A stretch of DNA of 64,000 nt from Methylobacterium haplocladii (GCF_007992175.1 NZ_BJZT01000041.1:1-64000); one strand, 5' to 3'. Positions 25,245 to 33,619 are shown, numbered from the stretch's first letter. A program made the numbers and translations. Notes: generated from the sequence alone by a model not told the origin.

Positions 25245-25718
25245 TCAGGCGCGGCCGCCGCCCATGCGCATGCTGAGGGGGTCGGCCTCTTCCTTCTTCG
25301 GCACCTTCACCAGGGCCTCGCCGTCGAGCACGACCTCGTCGCCGACCTTGCAGGTGCAGGTGAGCCGCGCGCGGCGGCGCTCGGCGATCAGTTCGGCCAC
25401 CTCGACGATGACCTCGACGGTGTCTCCTATGCGCACCGGCGCGCGGAAGTTCAGGGTCTGGCTGATGTAGACCGCACCCGGGCCGGGCAGGCGGGTGCCG
25501 AGCACCGCCGAAATCAGCCCAGCCGTGTAGAGGCCGTGGGCGATGCGGGTGCCGAAGGGGGTGCGCGCCGCGAAGTGTTCGGACAGGTGGATCGGATTGC
25601 GGTCGCCCGTGATCTCGGCGAAGCCCACCACGTCGGAAGAGGAGATTTCTTTCTTCCAGATCTCGGTGAGGCCGACCTCCAGATCCTCGAAATACAGAAT
25701 ACGAAGCTCGGGCAACAT
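25245..25718 (-). CDS. MaoC-like (R)-specific enoyl-CoA hydratase
   Basis: A 157-aa single hot-dog MaoC domain. The hydratase signature FAEITGDRNPIHLSEHFA (Asp and His of the R-hydratase catalytic pair) is followed by FGTRIAHGLYTAGLISAVLG. The family hydrates trans-2-enoyl-CoA to (R)-3-hydroxyacyl-CoA, for example for polyhydroxyalkanoate supply (PhaJ). It is alone apart from the following RNA methyltransferase, so coupling to PHA or fatty-acid metabolism is plausible but not shown. The start is ATG 25718. Confidence 0.92.
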   Translation of the reverse strand: MLPELRILYFEDLEVGLTEIWKKEISSSDVVGFAEITGDRNPIHLSEHFAARTPFGTRIAHGLYTAGLISAVLGTRLPGPGAVYISQTLNFRAPVRIGDTVEVIVEVAELIAERRRARLTCTCKVGDEVVLDGEALVKVPKKEEADPLSMRMGGGRA

Positions 25719-26044
25719 TGCTGGGTGTCTCCGGTACCGTCGCGATGAACGCGAGCGCGGCAAAGCTTTGGCCTCGCACAAGACGGTGCGCAAATCCAGT
25801 GCGCGGCGCGAGCGGGCTGGACACCCTGGTACAGCCCGTTCCGGCGAGGAACATCCCCACGAAAGGCGAAGGCGCCGACGCCCTCGGCGGCGAAGCGCGA
25901 CCCTCGACATCGGGCCGGCCCGAACCAGATGCCCGTTCAGCGGCCCCGGCCTCACAGGGGACCGCGTTCAGGACGGACCGGGCGGATCGACCCTGCCAGC
26001 GCGCCAAGCCGCCGGCTTCCCCCGGCCAGATCAAGGAGAGTCGA

Positions 26045-26278
26045 ATGACGTGGAAACATGCGGGCGCGGGGCTGATCGCCCTCGGAACCATGTTGGCTGC
26101 CGGCAACGCCGCCGAGGCCAGAGGCGGTTGCGGCCCCGGATTCCATCCGAACCCCTATGGCATCTGCCGGCCGAACGGCCCGCGCTTCTTCGGGCCGCGA
26201 CCCGGACCGCGCTATTACGGCGGCTACGGTCCGCGCCGCTTCGACGGTCCTCGGCCGTTCCGCCGCGACTTCTACTGA
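26045..26278 (+). CDS. GCG_CRPN-motif small secreted protein
   Basis: A 77-aa exported protein with a signal peptide ending at AAGNAAEA. The conserved segment GCGPGFHPNPYGICRPN matches the GCG...CRPN prefix of small secreted alphaproteobacterial proteins. A repetitive Arg/Gly/Pro/Tyr-rich tail follows (FFGPRPGPRYYGGYGP and DGPRPF). AGGAG lies six bases upstream of the ATG. Such proteins are numerous in rhizobia and methylobacteria, and their role is unknown. The 2 cysteines may pair in the periplasm. Confidence 0.8.
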   Translation: MTWKHAGAGLIALGTMLAAGNAAEARGGCGPGFHPNPYGICRPNGPRFFGPRPGPRYYGGYGPRRFDGPRPFRRDFY

Positions 26279-26286
26279 CGCGCGAA

Positions 26287-26308
26287 GCCGAGCCGCCTCG
26301 GGCTCGGC
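26287..26308 (+). terminator. Hairpin after the GCG_CRPN gene
   Basis: GCCGAGCC and GGCTCGGC form a perfect 8-bp stem with a 6-nt loop eight bases after the stop codon. No T-run follows. It is a weak terminator or an mRNA 3'-end stabiliser. Confidence 0.35.
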
Positions 26309-26381
26309 AATTGCCGCTGCCGGGTCAGTCGTCTAGTGGCCTCCCGGCGGCGCAACGCTGCCGGGACGAGGCGACCCTGTC

Positions 26382-26987
26382 ATGGACGAACACGGCTCCG
26401 GCCCGAGCCTGCGCCCGGTGGTCGTCCGCGTCGCCGGCCTGAACCTCGCCTATTTCGGGATCGAGATCGCGGTCGCGCTGGCCATCGGTTCGGTCGCGCT
26501 CCTCGCCGACAGCCTCGATTTCCTCGAGGACGCGGCGATCAACTTGCTGATCTTCGCCGGCCTCGGCTGGAGCCTGCGCAACCGGGCGCGGCTCGGCACG
26601 GCGCTCGCCTTCATCCTGCTGGTGCCGGCGATCGGCGCGGCCTGGGCAGCCTACGAGAAGGTCGCGGACATGACGCCGCCTGCGCCGCTCCCGTTGACGC
26701 TCACCGGCATCGGCGCGCTTCTCGTGAACCTCGCCTGCGCGCTGATGCTCGCCCGGCATCGTGAGGGCAGTGGCAGCCTGACCCGCGCGGCCTACCTCTC
26801 GGCCCGCAACGACGTGGCGGCGAACATCGCGATCATCCTGGCGGGGCTTGCCACAGCGGTGACGTTGTCGCCCTGGCCGGACCTCGTCGTCGGCCTCGGC
26901 ATTGCGGTCCTGAACGCCGATTCGGCCGTCGATATCCTCAAGGCCGCGCATGCCGAGCGCCGGGCTGCCGCCGAAGCTCGGGCCTGA
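26382..26987 (+). CDS. Short CDF-type cation transporter
   Basis: A 201-aa membrane protein with six helices and the CDF metal-site pattern. Helix 2 is SVALLADSLDFLEDAAINLL (Asp-x-x-x-Asp). The helix 5 region SARNDVAANIAIILAG is typical of the short proteobacterial CDF subgroup, in which an Asn replaces one usual ligand. It lacks the cytosolic C-terminal metallochaperone-like domain of full CDF proteins (about 300 aa). It probably exports a divalent metal by proton antiport. The phosphoesterase gene begins eight bases after its stop, so the two are co-transcribed. Confidence 0.85.
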   Translation: MDEHGSGPSLRPVVVRVAGLNLAYFGIEIAVALAIGSVALLADSLDFLEDAAINLLIFAGLGWSLRNRARLGTALAFILLVPAIGAAWAAYEKVADMTPPAPLPLTLTGIGALLVNLACALMLARHREGSGSLTRAAYLSARNDVAANIAIILAGLATAVTLSPWPDLVVGLGIAVLNADSAVDILKAAHAERRAAAEARA

Positions 26988-26994
26988 CCTGACG

Positions 26995-27840
26995 ATGCGC
27001 CTGTTCCCGATCTCAGACCTGCATCTCGAGCGCCGCCGCCTCGACCTCATCCCGAGGCCCGCGGCGCCCTTCGACGTCATGGTCTGCGCCGGCGACCTGT
27101 CCGAGGGACGCCCGGAAGACGGACTCGCCGCCGTGCTCGCGCTGGCCGAAGGCCAGCCCGTGGTTCTTGTGCCGGGCAATCACGAGCATTACGCCCCCAC
27201 CGGCGACGGCCGCACTGCGCCGGAGTTGTTGGCCATCCTGCGCAGGGAGGTCGCGCGCCTGAACGGGGAGGGCGCCCGTCTCCACCTGCTGGAGAACGGG
27301 ATGGGCACGGTGATCGACGGCGTGCGCTTCGTCGGTACGACGCTCTGGAGCGACTGGTCGCTGGCGGGCCGCTGGCTCACGGCGGACACGCCCGAGCGCC
27401 CGGAGGACCCGATCGCCTTCGCGGCGGCGCGCATGACGGACCCGGTGACGGGCTCGCGCGAGTTTCGCGGTTCGATCCGAAACGCCGACGGCACGGCCTG
27501 GTCGCCGGCCGACGCCATGGCGGCGCATCGCTCCGAGAGGGCCGCGCTGCTGGCGGCGCTGGCCCAGCCCCATCCCGGCCCGACCGTCGCGGTCACGCAC
27601 CACCCGCCGAGCCCGCGCGCAGCCGACGCGTTCCGTGGAAAGCCCGGCGTGCCCTGGTGGGTGCCGGCCTTCTACGCGACCACCGTGCTCGAAGACCTGC
27701 CCGACGCGCAGCGACCGGTCGCCTGGGTCTCCGGACATTTCCATGCCGGGCACGACATGCACATCGGCCGCACCCGCTGGGTCGCCAACCCGGTCGAGGG
27801 TGGGACCTTCGCGCCGGACCTGCGCATCGAGATCGGCTGA
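26995..27840 (+). CDS. Metallophosphoesterase (calcineurin-like)
   Basis: A 281-aa cytosolic phosphoesterase. The dimetal motifs are ISDLHLE (D-x-H near the start), VCAGDLSEG (GD), VPGNHEHY (GNHE), VAVTHHPPSP and the late SGHFHAGHDMHIG (GHxH). The long form of the insert between GNHE and the late histidines is usual for this subfamily. The substrate is unknown. The ATG at 26995 (MRLFPISDLHL) is chosen. An upstream frame start at 26950 would overlap the CDF gene and adds residues that are not conserved. Confidence 0.9.
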   Translation: MRLFPISDLHLERRRLDLIPRPAAPFDVMVCAGDLSEGRPEDGLAAVLALAEGQPVVLVPGNHEHYAPTGDGRTAPELLAILRREVARLNGEGARLHLLENGMGTVIDGVRFVGTTLWSDWSLAGRWLTADTPERPEDPIAFAAARMTDPVTGSREFRGSIRNADGTAWSPADAMAAHRSERAALLAALAQPHPGPTVAVTHHPPSPRAADAFRGKPGVPWWVPAFYATTVLEDLPDAQRPVAWVSGHFHAGHDMHIGRTRWVANPVEGGTFAPDLRIEIG

Positions 27841-27904
27841 GCGGAAACACTCAGGCGACGCATGTGTTGTCCCGAAACGATCATCCTCGAACCGGGAGCC
27901 CATC

Positions 27905-28234
27905 ATGATGTCCAAGACGGCTGCTGCGCTGAGCGTGCCGCTTCTGATCCTTTCGGGCGCCGCGTTGGCGCAATCGGGGGGCGGCAACAAGCCGGCCGAG
28001 ATCCGTCAGCCCGGTCCAGCTCGGGTCACGACGCCGGGCGAGCCGCAGGCCGGCTTCGTGAAGCCCGACGCCGGAGCCAAGAGCGGCCCCGGCGCGGTCG
28101 AGACGCAGGTGCGCGGTGGCACCGGTGCGGATAGCCGATCGAACAATTCCGGCGCGGAAGGAAATGCGGAGAAGCCCGAGCTTCCCGTCGGCAATACGGG
28201 CGGTGGTGGCGGCAGCGGGGCCGGCGGAAGCTGA
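27905..28234 (+). CDS. Exported Gly/Pro-rich protein
   Basis: A 109-aa product with a signal peptide (MMSKTAAALSVPLLILSGAALAQ) and a hydrophilic low-complexity mature part rich in Gly, Pro, Ser and Asn, ending in a run of glycines. GGGAG lies upstream of the ATG. No cysteine and no domain is seen. Such disordered exported proteins are common in this genus. It may be a cell-wall or periplasmic filler or partner protein. Confidence 0.7.
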   Translation: MMSKTAAALSVPLLILSGAALAQSGGGNKPAEIRQPGPARVTTPGEPQAGFVKPDAGAKSGPGAVETQVRGGTGADSRSNNSGAEGNAEKPELPVGNTGGGGGSGAGGS

Positions 28235-28441
28235 CGCCGTTTCCCGGCCTGGGCGCGCCTCGGCGGACCGGAGGCGCGCGGTCCATGGGCTCGTTCGGAA
28301 TTCGGCAACCATGTTTTGCAGATGCCGCCGTGGGACTGCGTGGTTTCCGGTGACGAAGCACACAGAGGCATTCTCGTGAAACCGCTAAATGTTCATTGAG
28401 CCTAATGCGCGGTGTTCAATCTACCGCCGAGGGAGACGGCC

Positions 28442-28531
28442 ATGAGCCAGCGGATCGAAGATCTGAAATTCATCATGACCATCGGCATGGTGACGCTGTT
28501 CGGCACCTGTCTGACGGCGCTGGTCGGCTGA
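28442..28531 (+). CDS. Small membrane peptide, 29 aa
   Basis: A short gene with GGGAG six bases before the ATG. The product has a charged start (MSQRIEDLKFIM) and one hydrophobic helix TIGMVTLFGTCLTALVG. It sits alone in a 450-bp gap, with AT-richer upstream DNA around 28370-28430 that could hold its promoter. No family was recognised. Confidence 0.5.
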   Translation: MSQRIEDLKFIMTIGMVTLFGTCLTALVG

Positions 28532-28678
28532 ACCGCGCGGCCCATCTCGGGGCCGCGTGACGCATCCGGGTTACAGCCATCCGTGCGCAAATCACGTAGA
28601 GGCTGCTCGCAGGCCAGAGAACAAGCCGGGAACACCGGCAGGCTCTCCGTGGTAGCTGCCGGATCGTAGGAGGCTTGG

Positions 28679-29029
28679 GTGGTGCGAGGCTCGAACCTGT
28701 CCGTCCTCATCGCCTCTGCTTGGCTCGCGGGCGGCACTGTGCAGGCGCAGGAGGCCGATCTCGACGGTCTGCGCCGGGATTGGCACCGTTGCGTCCGCCA
28801 GACCTTTTCCGGCCAGCCGGCCAGTATCGAGAAGCGCGCGGCCGAACGCGCGACACTCGCCGCCTGCAAGCCCTCCGAAGACGCGTACGTCGCCGCCGAG
28901 TTCGCCGCGCGCATTGCAAAGTCCGATGACGGCCCACGCAAGGACGGTCTGACCACGCGTGCCCGCGCCTGGATCTCGTCGGTTGCGGCCTATGTGGTCG
29001 ACCCGGTCGCGTCCTGGTTCGGGCGCTGA
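28679..29029 (+). CDS. Exported protein, small, of unknown function
   Basis: A 116-aa product with a signal peptide (MVRGSNLSVLIASAWLAGGTVQA) and a mature part with two cysteines (HRCVRQTF and LAACKPSE). A C-terminal segment SSVAAYVVDPVASWFG is mildly amphipathic. The GTG at 28679 is preceded by AGGAGG six bases upstream. The cysteine spacing resembles small disulphide-bonded alpha-helical periplasmic proteins. It ends two bases before cobF, so it is probably co-transcribed with it. Confidence 0.7.
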   Translation: MVRGSNLSVLIASAWLAGGTVQAQEADLDGLRRDWHRCVRQTFSGQPASIEKRAAERATLAACKPSEDAYVAAEFAARIAKSDDGPRKDGLTTRARAWISSVAAYVVDPVASWFGR

Positions 29030-29031
29030 AC

Positions 29032-29787
29032 GTGCGAAGACTCCTCCTGATCGGCATCGGCACGGGCAATCCCGAGCATGTCACCATCCAGGCGGTGCGC
29101 GCACTGAATGCGGCCGAGGTCGTCTTCCTGATCGGCAAGGGCGACGCCAAGGCCGATCTCGTCCGGGTCCGCCGGGAGATCTGCGAGCGATACATCGAAG
29201 GTCCGCAGCCGCGCTTCGTCGCGGCCGCCGATCCGGCGCGCGACCGGACGCCGGCGGATTACGGCGTGGCGGTCGACGACTGGCACGCAGCGCGAGCCGA
29301 GCTCTACGAAGACCTCGTCGCCAAGAACCTCGGCGACAATGGCTGCGGCGCCTTCCTGGTCTGGGGTGACCCCGCGCTCTACGACAGCACGATCCGGATC
29401 ATCGACCGCATCCACGCGCGCGGCCGTCTCGCCTTCGATGTCGAGGTCATCCCCGGTATCACCAGTGTGCAGGCGCTCGCCGCCGGCCACCGCATCGCGC
29501 TCAACGGCATCGGCGAACCGGTGACCATCACTACGGGCCGGCGCCTTGCCGCAGATCTGTCGGCGGATGGCGCCACGGTGGTGATGCTCGACGGAAAAGT
29601 CGACTTCGCCGGCCTCGACCCGAACCTGACCATCCACTGGGGCGCCTATCTCGGCACCAGCGACGAACTCCTGATCGCCGGCCGCCTGGGCGACGTCGCA
29701 GAGCTGATTCGCGAGACCCGGCGCACGGCGCGGGCGCGCCACGGCTGGATCATGGACATCTACCGCCTAGCGCGGCCTGCGACATAA
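29032..29787 (+). CDS. cobF: Precorrin-6A synthase (deacetylating) CobF
   Basis: A 251-aa SAM-dependent tetrapyrrole methylase of aerobic cobalamin synthesis. It methylates precorrin-5 at C-1 and releases the acetyl group to give precorrin-6A. The N-terminal LLLIGIGTGNPEHVTIQAVRAL is the tetrapyrrole methylase start with the GxGxGxxxxxT motif. FLVWGDPALYDSTIRI is the central GDP motif and VEVIPGITSVQALAA is the SAM pocket strand. The start is GTG. No other cobalamin gene is in the window, so cobF is separate from the main cluster here. A hairpin with T-run follows. Confidence 0.92.
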   Translation: MRRLLLIGIGTGNPEHVTIQAVRALNAAEVVFLIGKGDAKADLVRVRREICERYIEGPQPRFVAAADPARDRTPADYGVAVDDWHAARAELYEDLVAKNLGDNGCGAFLVWGDPALYDSTIRIIDRIHARGRLAFDVEVIPGITSVQALAAGHRIALNGIGEPVTITTGRRLAADLSADGATVVMLDGKVDFAGLDPNLTIHWGAYLGTSDELLIAGRLGDVAELIRETRRTARARHGWIMDIYRLARPAT

Positions 29788-29825
29788 TGACAGGCCGTCG
29801 AAACATTCATCTTCCGGACCGTACG

Positions 29826-29845
29826 ACGAACGGATCGTTCGTTTT
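29826..29845 (+). terminator. Hairpin with T-run after cobF
   Basis: ACGAACG and CGTTCGT form a 7-bp stem with a 3-nt loop followed by TTT. The stem is modest but is placed 39 bp after the cobF stop. Confidence 0.5.
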
Positions 29846-29988
29846 ATAAGACGTCTCTCGTTCGACACAGTCGCTCCCCGGCGCGCATCCGACCCCGAGA
29901 CTCCCCCGGCGCAGCCCTTGCTTAGCTGCGGCGGGACTTGAAGATTGGCCTCGGTCTTGACGATCATCGAGCCATCTGGGGGCAGGTC

Positions 29989-31314
29989 ATGGCGGGAGCC
30001 TGGCGCGTCGTACGTGGGATCGGACTGGCTGGACTGGCGCTCGCCTGTCTCGGCGCCGGCACCGTGGTCCAGGCTCATCTGCGCAGCGGCGCCGAACCTG
30101 CCGAGACCGGCCTGTTCGGCATTTATGCCCGCCTCTCCCTCGAACTCGAGTCGCGCCTCGGCACCGACCTTCCCGGGCCCGAGACACGGATCGTCCTCGG
30201 CCCCGGCGGCCGGGACGTGCGGCTCTACGGAGAGCTGACCGAGGGGGCCGGCGCGAGGCTCGAACGCCTGCTCGCCGAGAACCCCCGCGCCGAACGCATC
30301 CACCTCACCAGCGAGGGCGGCCTCGTCGACGAGGGCGAGGCGATCGGTGCGGCGATCGCGCGGCACCGGCTCGCCACCTACGTGCCCGATTTCTGCGTCT
30401 CGGCCTGCACCCTCGCCTTCGTGCGCGGCCGCGAGCGCTACGTCATGGCGGCGACGCGGCTCGGCTTCCACGCGCCCTACGAGGCCGGCCTGTTCGGTCA
30501 GGTGTTTCGAGCCGACGGTGCGCCCGAACGCGCCGCCTACATCGCGGCCGGGGTCTCCGCCGAGTTCGCCGATGCCGCGCTCCGGGTGGACTCGCAGGAC
30601 ATGTGGTTCCCGGATGCCGGCCGGCTGCTGGATGCCGGCGTCGCCACGAGCATCGTCGAACCGTCGCGCTTCCCCGATTCCACCCTCGACGACGGGGACG
30701 ACTTGGCGCACGCCCGCGCCACGGTGCTGCGCAACCTCGACCTGCTGCACGCCTTCGAGGCGCGGGCGCCGCGGGTCGTCGATGGCATCGCCGCCTGGTA
30801 TCTCGACAGCTACCGCAGCGGCCTGTCCGAGGCCGACGCCTTCGAGGGCCTGAAGCGGCTCGCCGCCCGCAGCCTGTCGCGGGCCATGCGCGGCGCCGAC
30901 GACCGCAGCCTCGTCGCCCTGGGACGCCATCTCCTGAGAGCGATGGAGCGGTCGCGGACGACACCCGCCACCTGCGCCGCCATCGGCGCCGACGGGAACC
31001 TCGTCCTCGCCCGGCAGGCGCTGCGGCAGGAAGAAGGCCGCAAGGGCGAGACCGAGGACCTTGCCGCCCGCGCTCTGGTCGGGCGCGCCCTCGCCCAGGC
31101 GGATCGCCCCACGCCCGAACCGGATGCGCTCACTCTCGCCGACGACGCCCTGCGGCCCCTATCCTCGCCGCCGCCATCCGAATGCACGGGCTTGCGAGCC
31201 GCGTATGCCGAGGCCCTGGCGCGACCTCAGCGCGAGGCGGCGGCGACGCTCCGCGGCCTGATCAATCCGACCGCTGCCCCGCGCCCGCAGCTGGAGGCCT
31301 CGGCCCGACCCTAG
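29989..31314 (+). CDS. COG3904-like periplasmic protein, ClpP-fold-like
   Basis: A 441-aa protein with an N-terminal hydrophobic helix (VVRGIGLAGLALACLGAGTVV). The central segment IHLTSEGGLVDEGEAIGAAIARH, then the conserved CVSACTLAFVRGRERYVMAATRLGFHAPY, matches the COG3904 family. That family resembles the Clp/crotonase fold, with the SAC and HAPY motifs near the presumed active centre. The remaining 250 residues are helical, with WFPDAGRLLDAGVATSIVE marking the end of the core. Protease activity is unproven for the family. The ATG at 29989 is used; an upstream TTG at 29938 would lengthen the protein. It overlaps the convergent PAS gene by 4 bp. Confidence 0.75.
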   Translation: MAGAWRVVRGIGLAGLALACLGAGTVVQAHLRSGAEPAETGLFGIYARLSLELESRLGTDLPGPETRIVLGPGGRDVRLYGELTEGAGARLERLLAENPRAERIHLTSEGGLVDEGEAIGAAIARHRLATYVPDFCVSACTLAFVRGRERYVMAATRLGFHAPYEAGLFGQVFRADGAPERAAYIAAGVSAEFADAALRVDSQDMWFPDAGRLLDAGVATSIVEPSRFPDSTLDDGDDLAHARATVLRNLDLLHAFEARAPRVVDGIAAWYLDSYRSGLSEADAFEGLKRLAARSLSRAMRGADDRSLVALGRHLLRAMERSRTTPATCAAIGADGNLVLARQALRQEEGRKGETEDLAARALVGRALAQADRPTPEPDALTLADDALRPLSSPPPSECTGLRAAYAEALARPQREAAATLRGLINPTAAPRPQLEASARP

Positions 31315-31895
31315 TGGAAGGCATCACCCGTCGCCGCCTGCGTGACGCGGCGGGCGAGTTCGAAGCCGATCTCCACGGCAAGCCGGTCGACAAGCCGGGC
31401 CAGGGACGGGTTGTCGAGGGGCGGGACGAGGCCCTTCATCGCGATCACGTGGTCGGCGAGCTGGTTGGCCTGCCACTGTGCCTGCCGGGCCGGGCTGCCC
31501 CGGCCGAGCCGTCCCTCGGTGAGGTCGAAGGCGAGGCCGCGGGCACGAGCGGTGCGACGTCCCGCGTCGATGTCGGTGCGGCCCATCAGGCGCAGCCAAC
31601 GGGCGCCGCCGCGTCCCTCCCCGATGCGGAACTCCACCTCGAACGGGCTGCCCTCCTCCTGCGAGGCGGCGAACAAGCCTGCGATCCGCGGCCGGTCCTC
31701 GGCATGGATGAGCGACAGCACGCGGGCGAGCGGCACTCCGGCGCTTTCCCCGGGGGCGAGGTCGAGGGCGCAACCGAGGGGCGCGGTGACGCTGAAGAGG
31801 TCGGCCGATACGTCGTGGGTCCAGGCGCCGAGGCACGCCGACCCGTCGAGGGCGGCCACGAGCTCTGCATCGGGCAGGAGAGGGGAAACCGCCAT
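31311..31895 (-). CDS. PAS domain protein
   Basis: A 194-aa protein with one PAS fold spanning about residues 20-130. GAWTHDVSADLFSVTAPLGCAL, then LARVLSLIHAEDRPRIAGLF, then FEVEFRIGEGRGGARWLRLMGR follows the PAS_3-type sequence. An alpha-helical C-terminus of about 50 residues ends at GDAFH. No kinase, GGDEF or DNA-binding domain is present, so it may be a stand-alone sensor or partner. The ligand is unknown. It is convergent with the COG3904-like gene and divergent from the ParA-type operon across a 433-bp gap. Confidence 0.8.
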   Translation of the reverse strand: MAVSPLLPDAELVAALDGSACLGAWTHDVSADLFSVTAPLGCALDLAPGESAGVPLARVLSLIHAEDRPRIAGLFAASQEEGSPFEVEFRIGEGRGGARWLRLMGRTDIDAGRRTARARGLAFDLTEGRLGRGSPARQAQWQANQLADHVIAMKGLVPPLDNPSLARLVDRLAVEIGFELARRVTQAATGDAFH

Positions 31896-32328
31896 CCGGG
31901 CAAGCGCTCCAAGGGCAATGAGAGGCTGGCCGCATCGGCACGCCCATAATCTACTTCAAGTTTATTTTTTGGCGCTACCCGCCATACACAAAACCTAACG
32001 TCAGCGACAATGCCCTGTAAAGTACGCTCTTGGAAATCACGATTCACTGATCACGCGGCCTCGGTCGTTTTGGCAACCTCAGGTTAATTCAGTGAAACTT
32101 CGCTTACGAGAAGTGGTCTCGCCGCCGCGCCGGACCCGGTCCCGGATCACAGGATGCCATGATCGCGTCATCCGCCGATCCGATGCTCTTAACCCCCGGT
32201 TAACCATGATCGGCGACATTTGGGTTCAGGGATATCCGGGATCAGGTCATCCCGGGATCAAAGGACGCCGTGACGGGATCCGGAAGGATCGCGGCGGCAG
32301 ACCGGCTGGCTTGAGAGGTTTCACGGCG
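31896..32328. other. 433-bp AT-richer non-coding region before parA-like gene
   Basis: No coding region was identified. The segment 31940-32210 is clearly AT-richer than its surroundings. It includes the run TTTATTTTTTGG, GTTAATTCAG and TTAACCCCCGGTTAACC. One clear symmetric element is CCGGGAT-N6-ATCCCGG at 32236-32255. It could hold the promoter and autoregulatory sites of the ParA/RHH operon. Confidence 0.45.
32236..32255. promoter_or_regulatory. Inverted repeat upstream of parA-like gene
   Basis: CCGGGAT and ATCCCGG are perfect 7-base arms with a 6-base spacer, 74 bp ahead of the ATG. It may be the binding site of the ribbon-helix-helix protein or another regulator. Confidence 0.4.
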
Positions 32329-32991
32329 ATGAAGGCCATCACATTCGTCACGCAGAAGGGAGGCAGCGGCAAGAGCACGCTCTGCATCTCGCTCGCTGTC
32401 GCAGCCCAGGAGGCCGGTCATACGGTCTGCATCCTCGAGATGGATCGCCAAGCCACGATTTCCGACTGGCTCGACCATCGCACGGCCGAAGGCCCGGAGG
32501 TCGCTCAGATCGACGCGACGCAGATCGAGGCCGTCATGGAGCGCCTGCGTGAATCCGCCTACGACTACGTCTTTATCGACACGCCCGGCGTCGATTCGAA
32601 CGGCACGCTCTCGGCGATCCGCGCGGCCGATCTCTGCATCATCCCATGCCGCCCGACCCCGGCGGACCTGCGCGCCTTCAAGCCGACCCTCGCCGCCGTC
32701 TACCGGCTCGAAAAGAAGTTCGCCTTCGTGCTGAACCAGACGCCGCCGCGCTCCTACCGGATCCGCGACGCCGCCGACGGCCTCGCGGTGCTCGGTATCC
32801 TACCGGACGTGAACATCGTCGCACGCACCGATCACCAGGACGCCATCGGCGTCGGCCAGGGCGTCACCGAGTTCAACCCGAAGGGCCAGGCCGCGGGCGA
32901 AGTCCGGCGTCTCTGGTCCTGGATCGAGCGCCGGATGCAGGCGGGCAGGGGCACGACCGCCGGGGTGGGCAAGCATGTCAAGGCCGCCTAA
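32329..32991 (+). CDS. ParA-family ATPase
   Basis: A 220-aa deviant-Walker ATPase. The N-terminal FVTQKGGSGKSTLCISLA (K-G-G-x-G-K-S-T, residues about 6-23) carries both the signature and P-loop lysines. Walker A' is YVFIDTPGVDS, and DADLCIIPC-type residues follow (AADLCIIPCRPTPADL). It has no N-terminal HTH, so it resembles the type Ib ParA of plasmids, MinD/ParA relatives or the small chromosomal ParA proteins. The next gene, overlapping by 17 bp, encodes a ribbon-helix-helix protein, the usual DNA-binding partner of such ParAs. No replication gene is adjacent. Confidence 0.88.
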   Translation: MKAITFVTQKGGSGKSTLCISLAVAAQEAGHTVCILEMDRQATISDWLDHRTAEGPEVAQIDATQIEAVMERLRESAYDYVFIDTPGVDSNGTLSAIRAADLCIIPCRPTPADLRAFKPTLAAVYRLEKKFAFVLNQTPPRSYRIRDAADGLAVLGILPDVNIVARTDHQDAIGVGQGVTEFNPKGQAAGEVRRLWSWIERRMQAGRGTTAGVGKHVKAA

Positions 32992-33280
32992 GCTCGATCT
33001 GGCGGCGATCGTCGCCGCGGCGACGCCGCCGGCCCGCAGGAGCGCCGAGATCGTCCAGCTCGACGTTCCCGCACCTCGCGCGAAGCCGGCCGCGACGCTG
33101 AAGCAGCGCGCCCGGCAGATGTCGGTCTATCTGGAGCCGCCGGTCTACGACCAGCTCCGCGATCTGGCGCATACCGAACGCACCAAGATGCACGGCTTGA
33201 TGCTGGAGGCCCTCGACCTGCTGTTCAAGCAGCGCGGCGCCCGCTCCATCGAGCAGATCAACGACGCCGAGAGCCGCTGA
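32975..33280 (+). CDS. Ribbon-helix-helix protein, ParA partner
   Basis: A 101-aa basic protein. A flexible Ala/Pro/Arg-rich N-terminus of about 45 residues is followed by a C-terminal ribbon-helix-helix fold, MSVYLEPPVYDQLRDLAHTERTKMHGLMLEALDLLFKQRG. The ribbon is QMSVYLEP and the helix pair is PVYDQLRDLAHT and KMHGLMLEALDLLF. Such proteins are centromere-binding partners and autorepressors of type Ib ParA, so it may bind the repeats upstream of the operon. It overlaps the end of the ParA-like gene by 17 bp. Confidence 0.82.
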   Translation: MSRPPKLDLAAIVAAATPPARRSAEIVQLDVPAPRAKPAATLKQRARQMSVYLEPPVYDQLRDLAHTERTKMHGLMLEALDLLFKQRGARSIEQINDAESR

Positions 33281-33619
33281 GTTCTCGCCGTCATCGTCGA
33301 GTGTTTACAGGTACTTGCCAGCCGCTATTCGCGCGCTGCATGAGCGAGCGTCCGGTACTGGATGATGTCGATTATCGGCTGCAAATAAACTGTTTCGAGA
33401 CAGGTTGTTAGCGGCGCTTTCTTATCCACTATCTCAACGGGCCTGTACCGAGTTGCGCCGGCCCGGCCGCACCGTTCAGCCTTCGTTTACGCCGTCCGGA
33501 CAATTCTATGCGCCGTGAAGGGGTGACTCCCCGATCGTCACGACAGCGTATCGAGCGGCCGCGCCTCCTGCGTTCCTGGGAGGCGAAGAGCGGTCGCCAT
33601 AGACCCGGGCGAGTTGCGT
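33281..33619. other. 339-bp gap between RHH gene and rlpA
   Basis: No gene was found. Stretches such as CTGTTTCGAGACAGGTTGTTAG and TCTTATCCACTATCTC are AT-richer and may carry the rlpA promoter. No terminator-like hairpin with T-run was identified. Confidence 0.35.
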
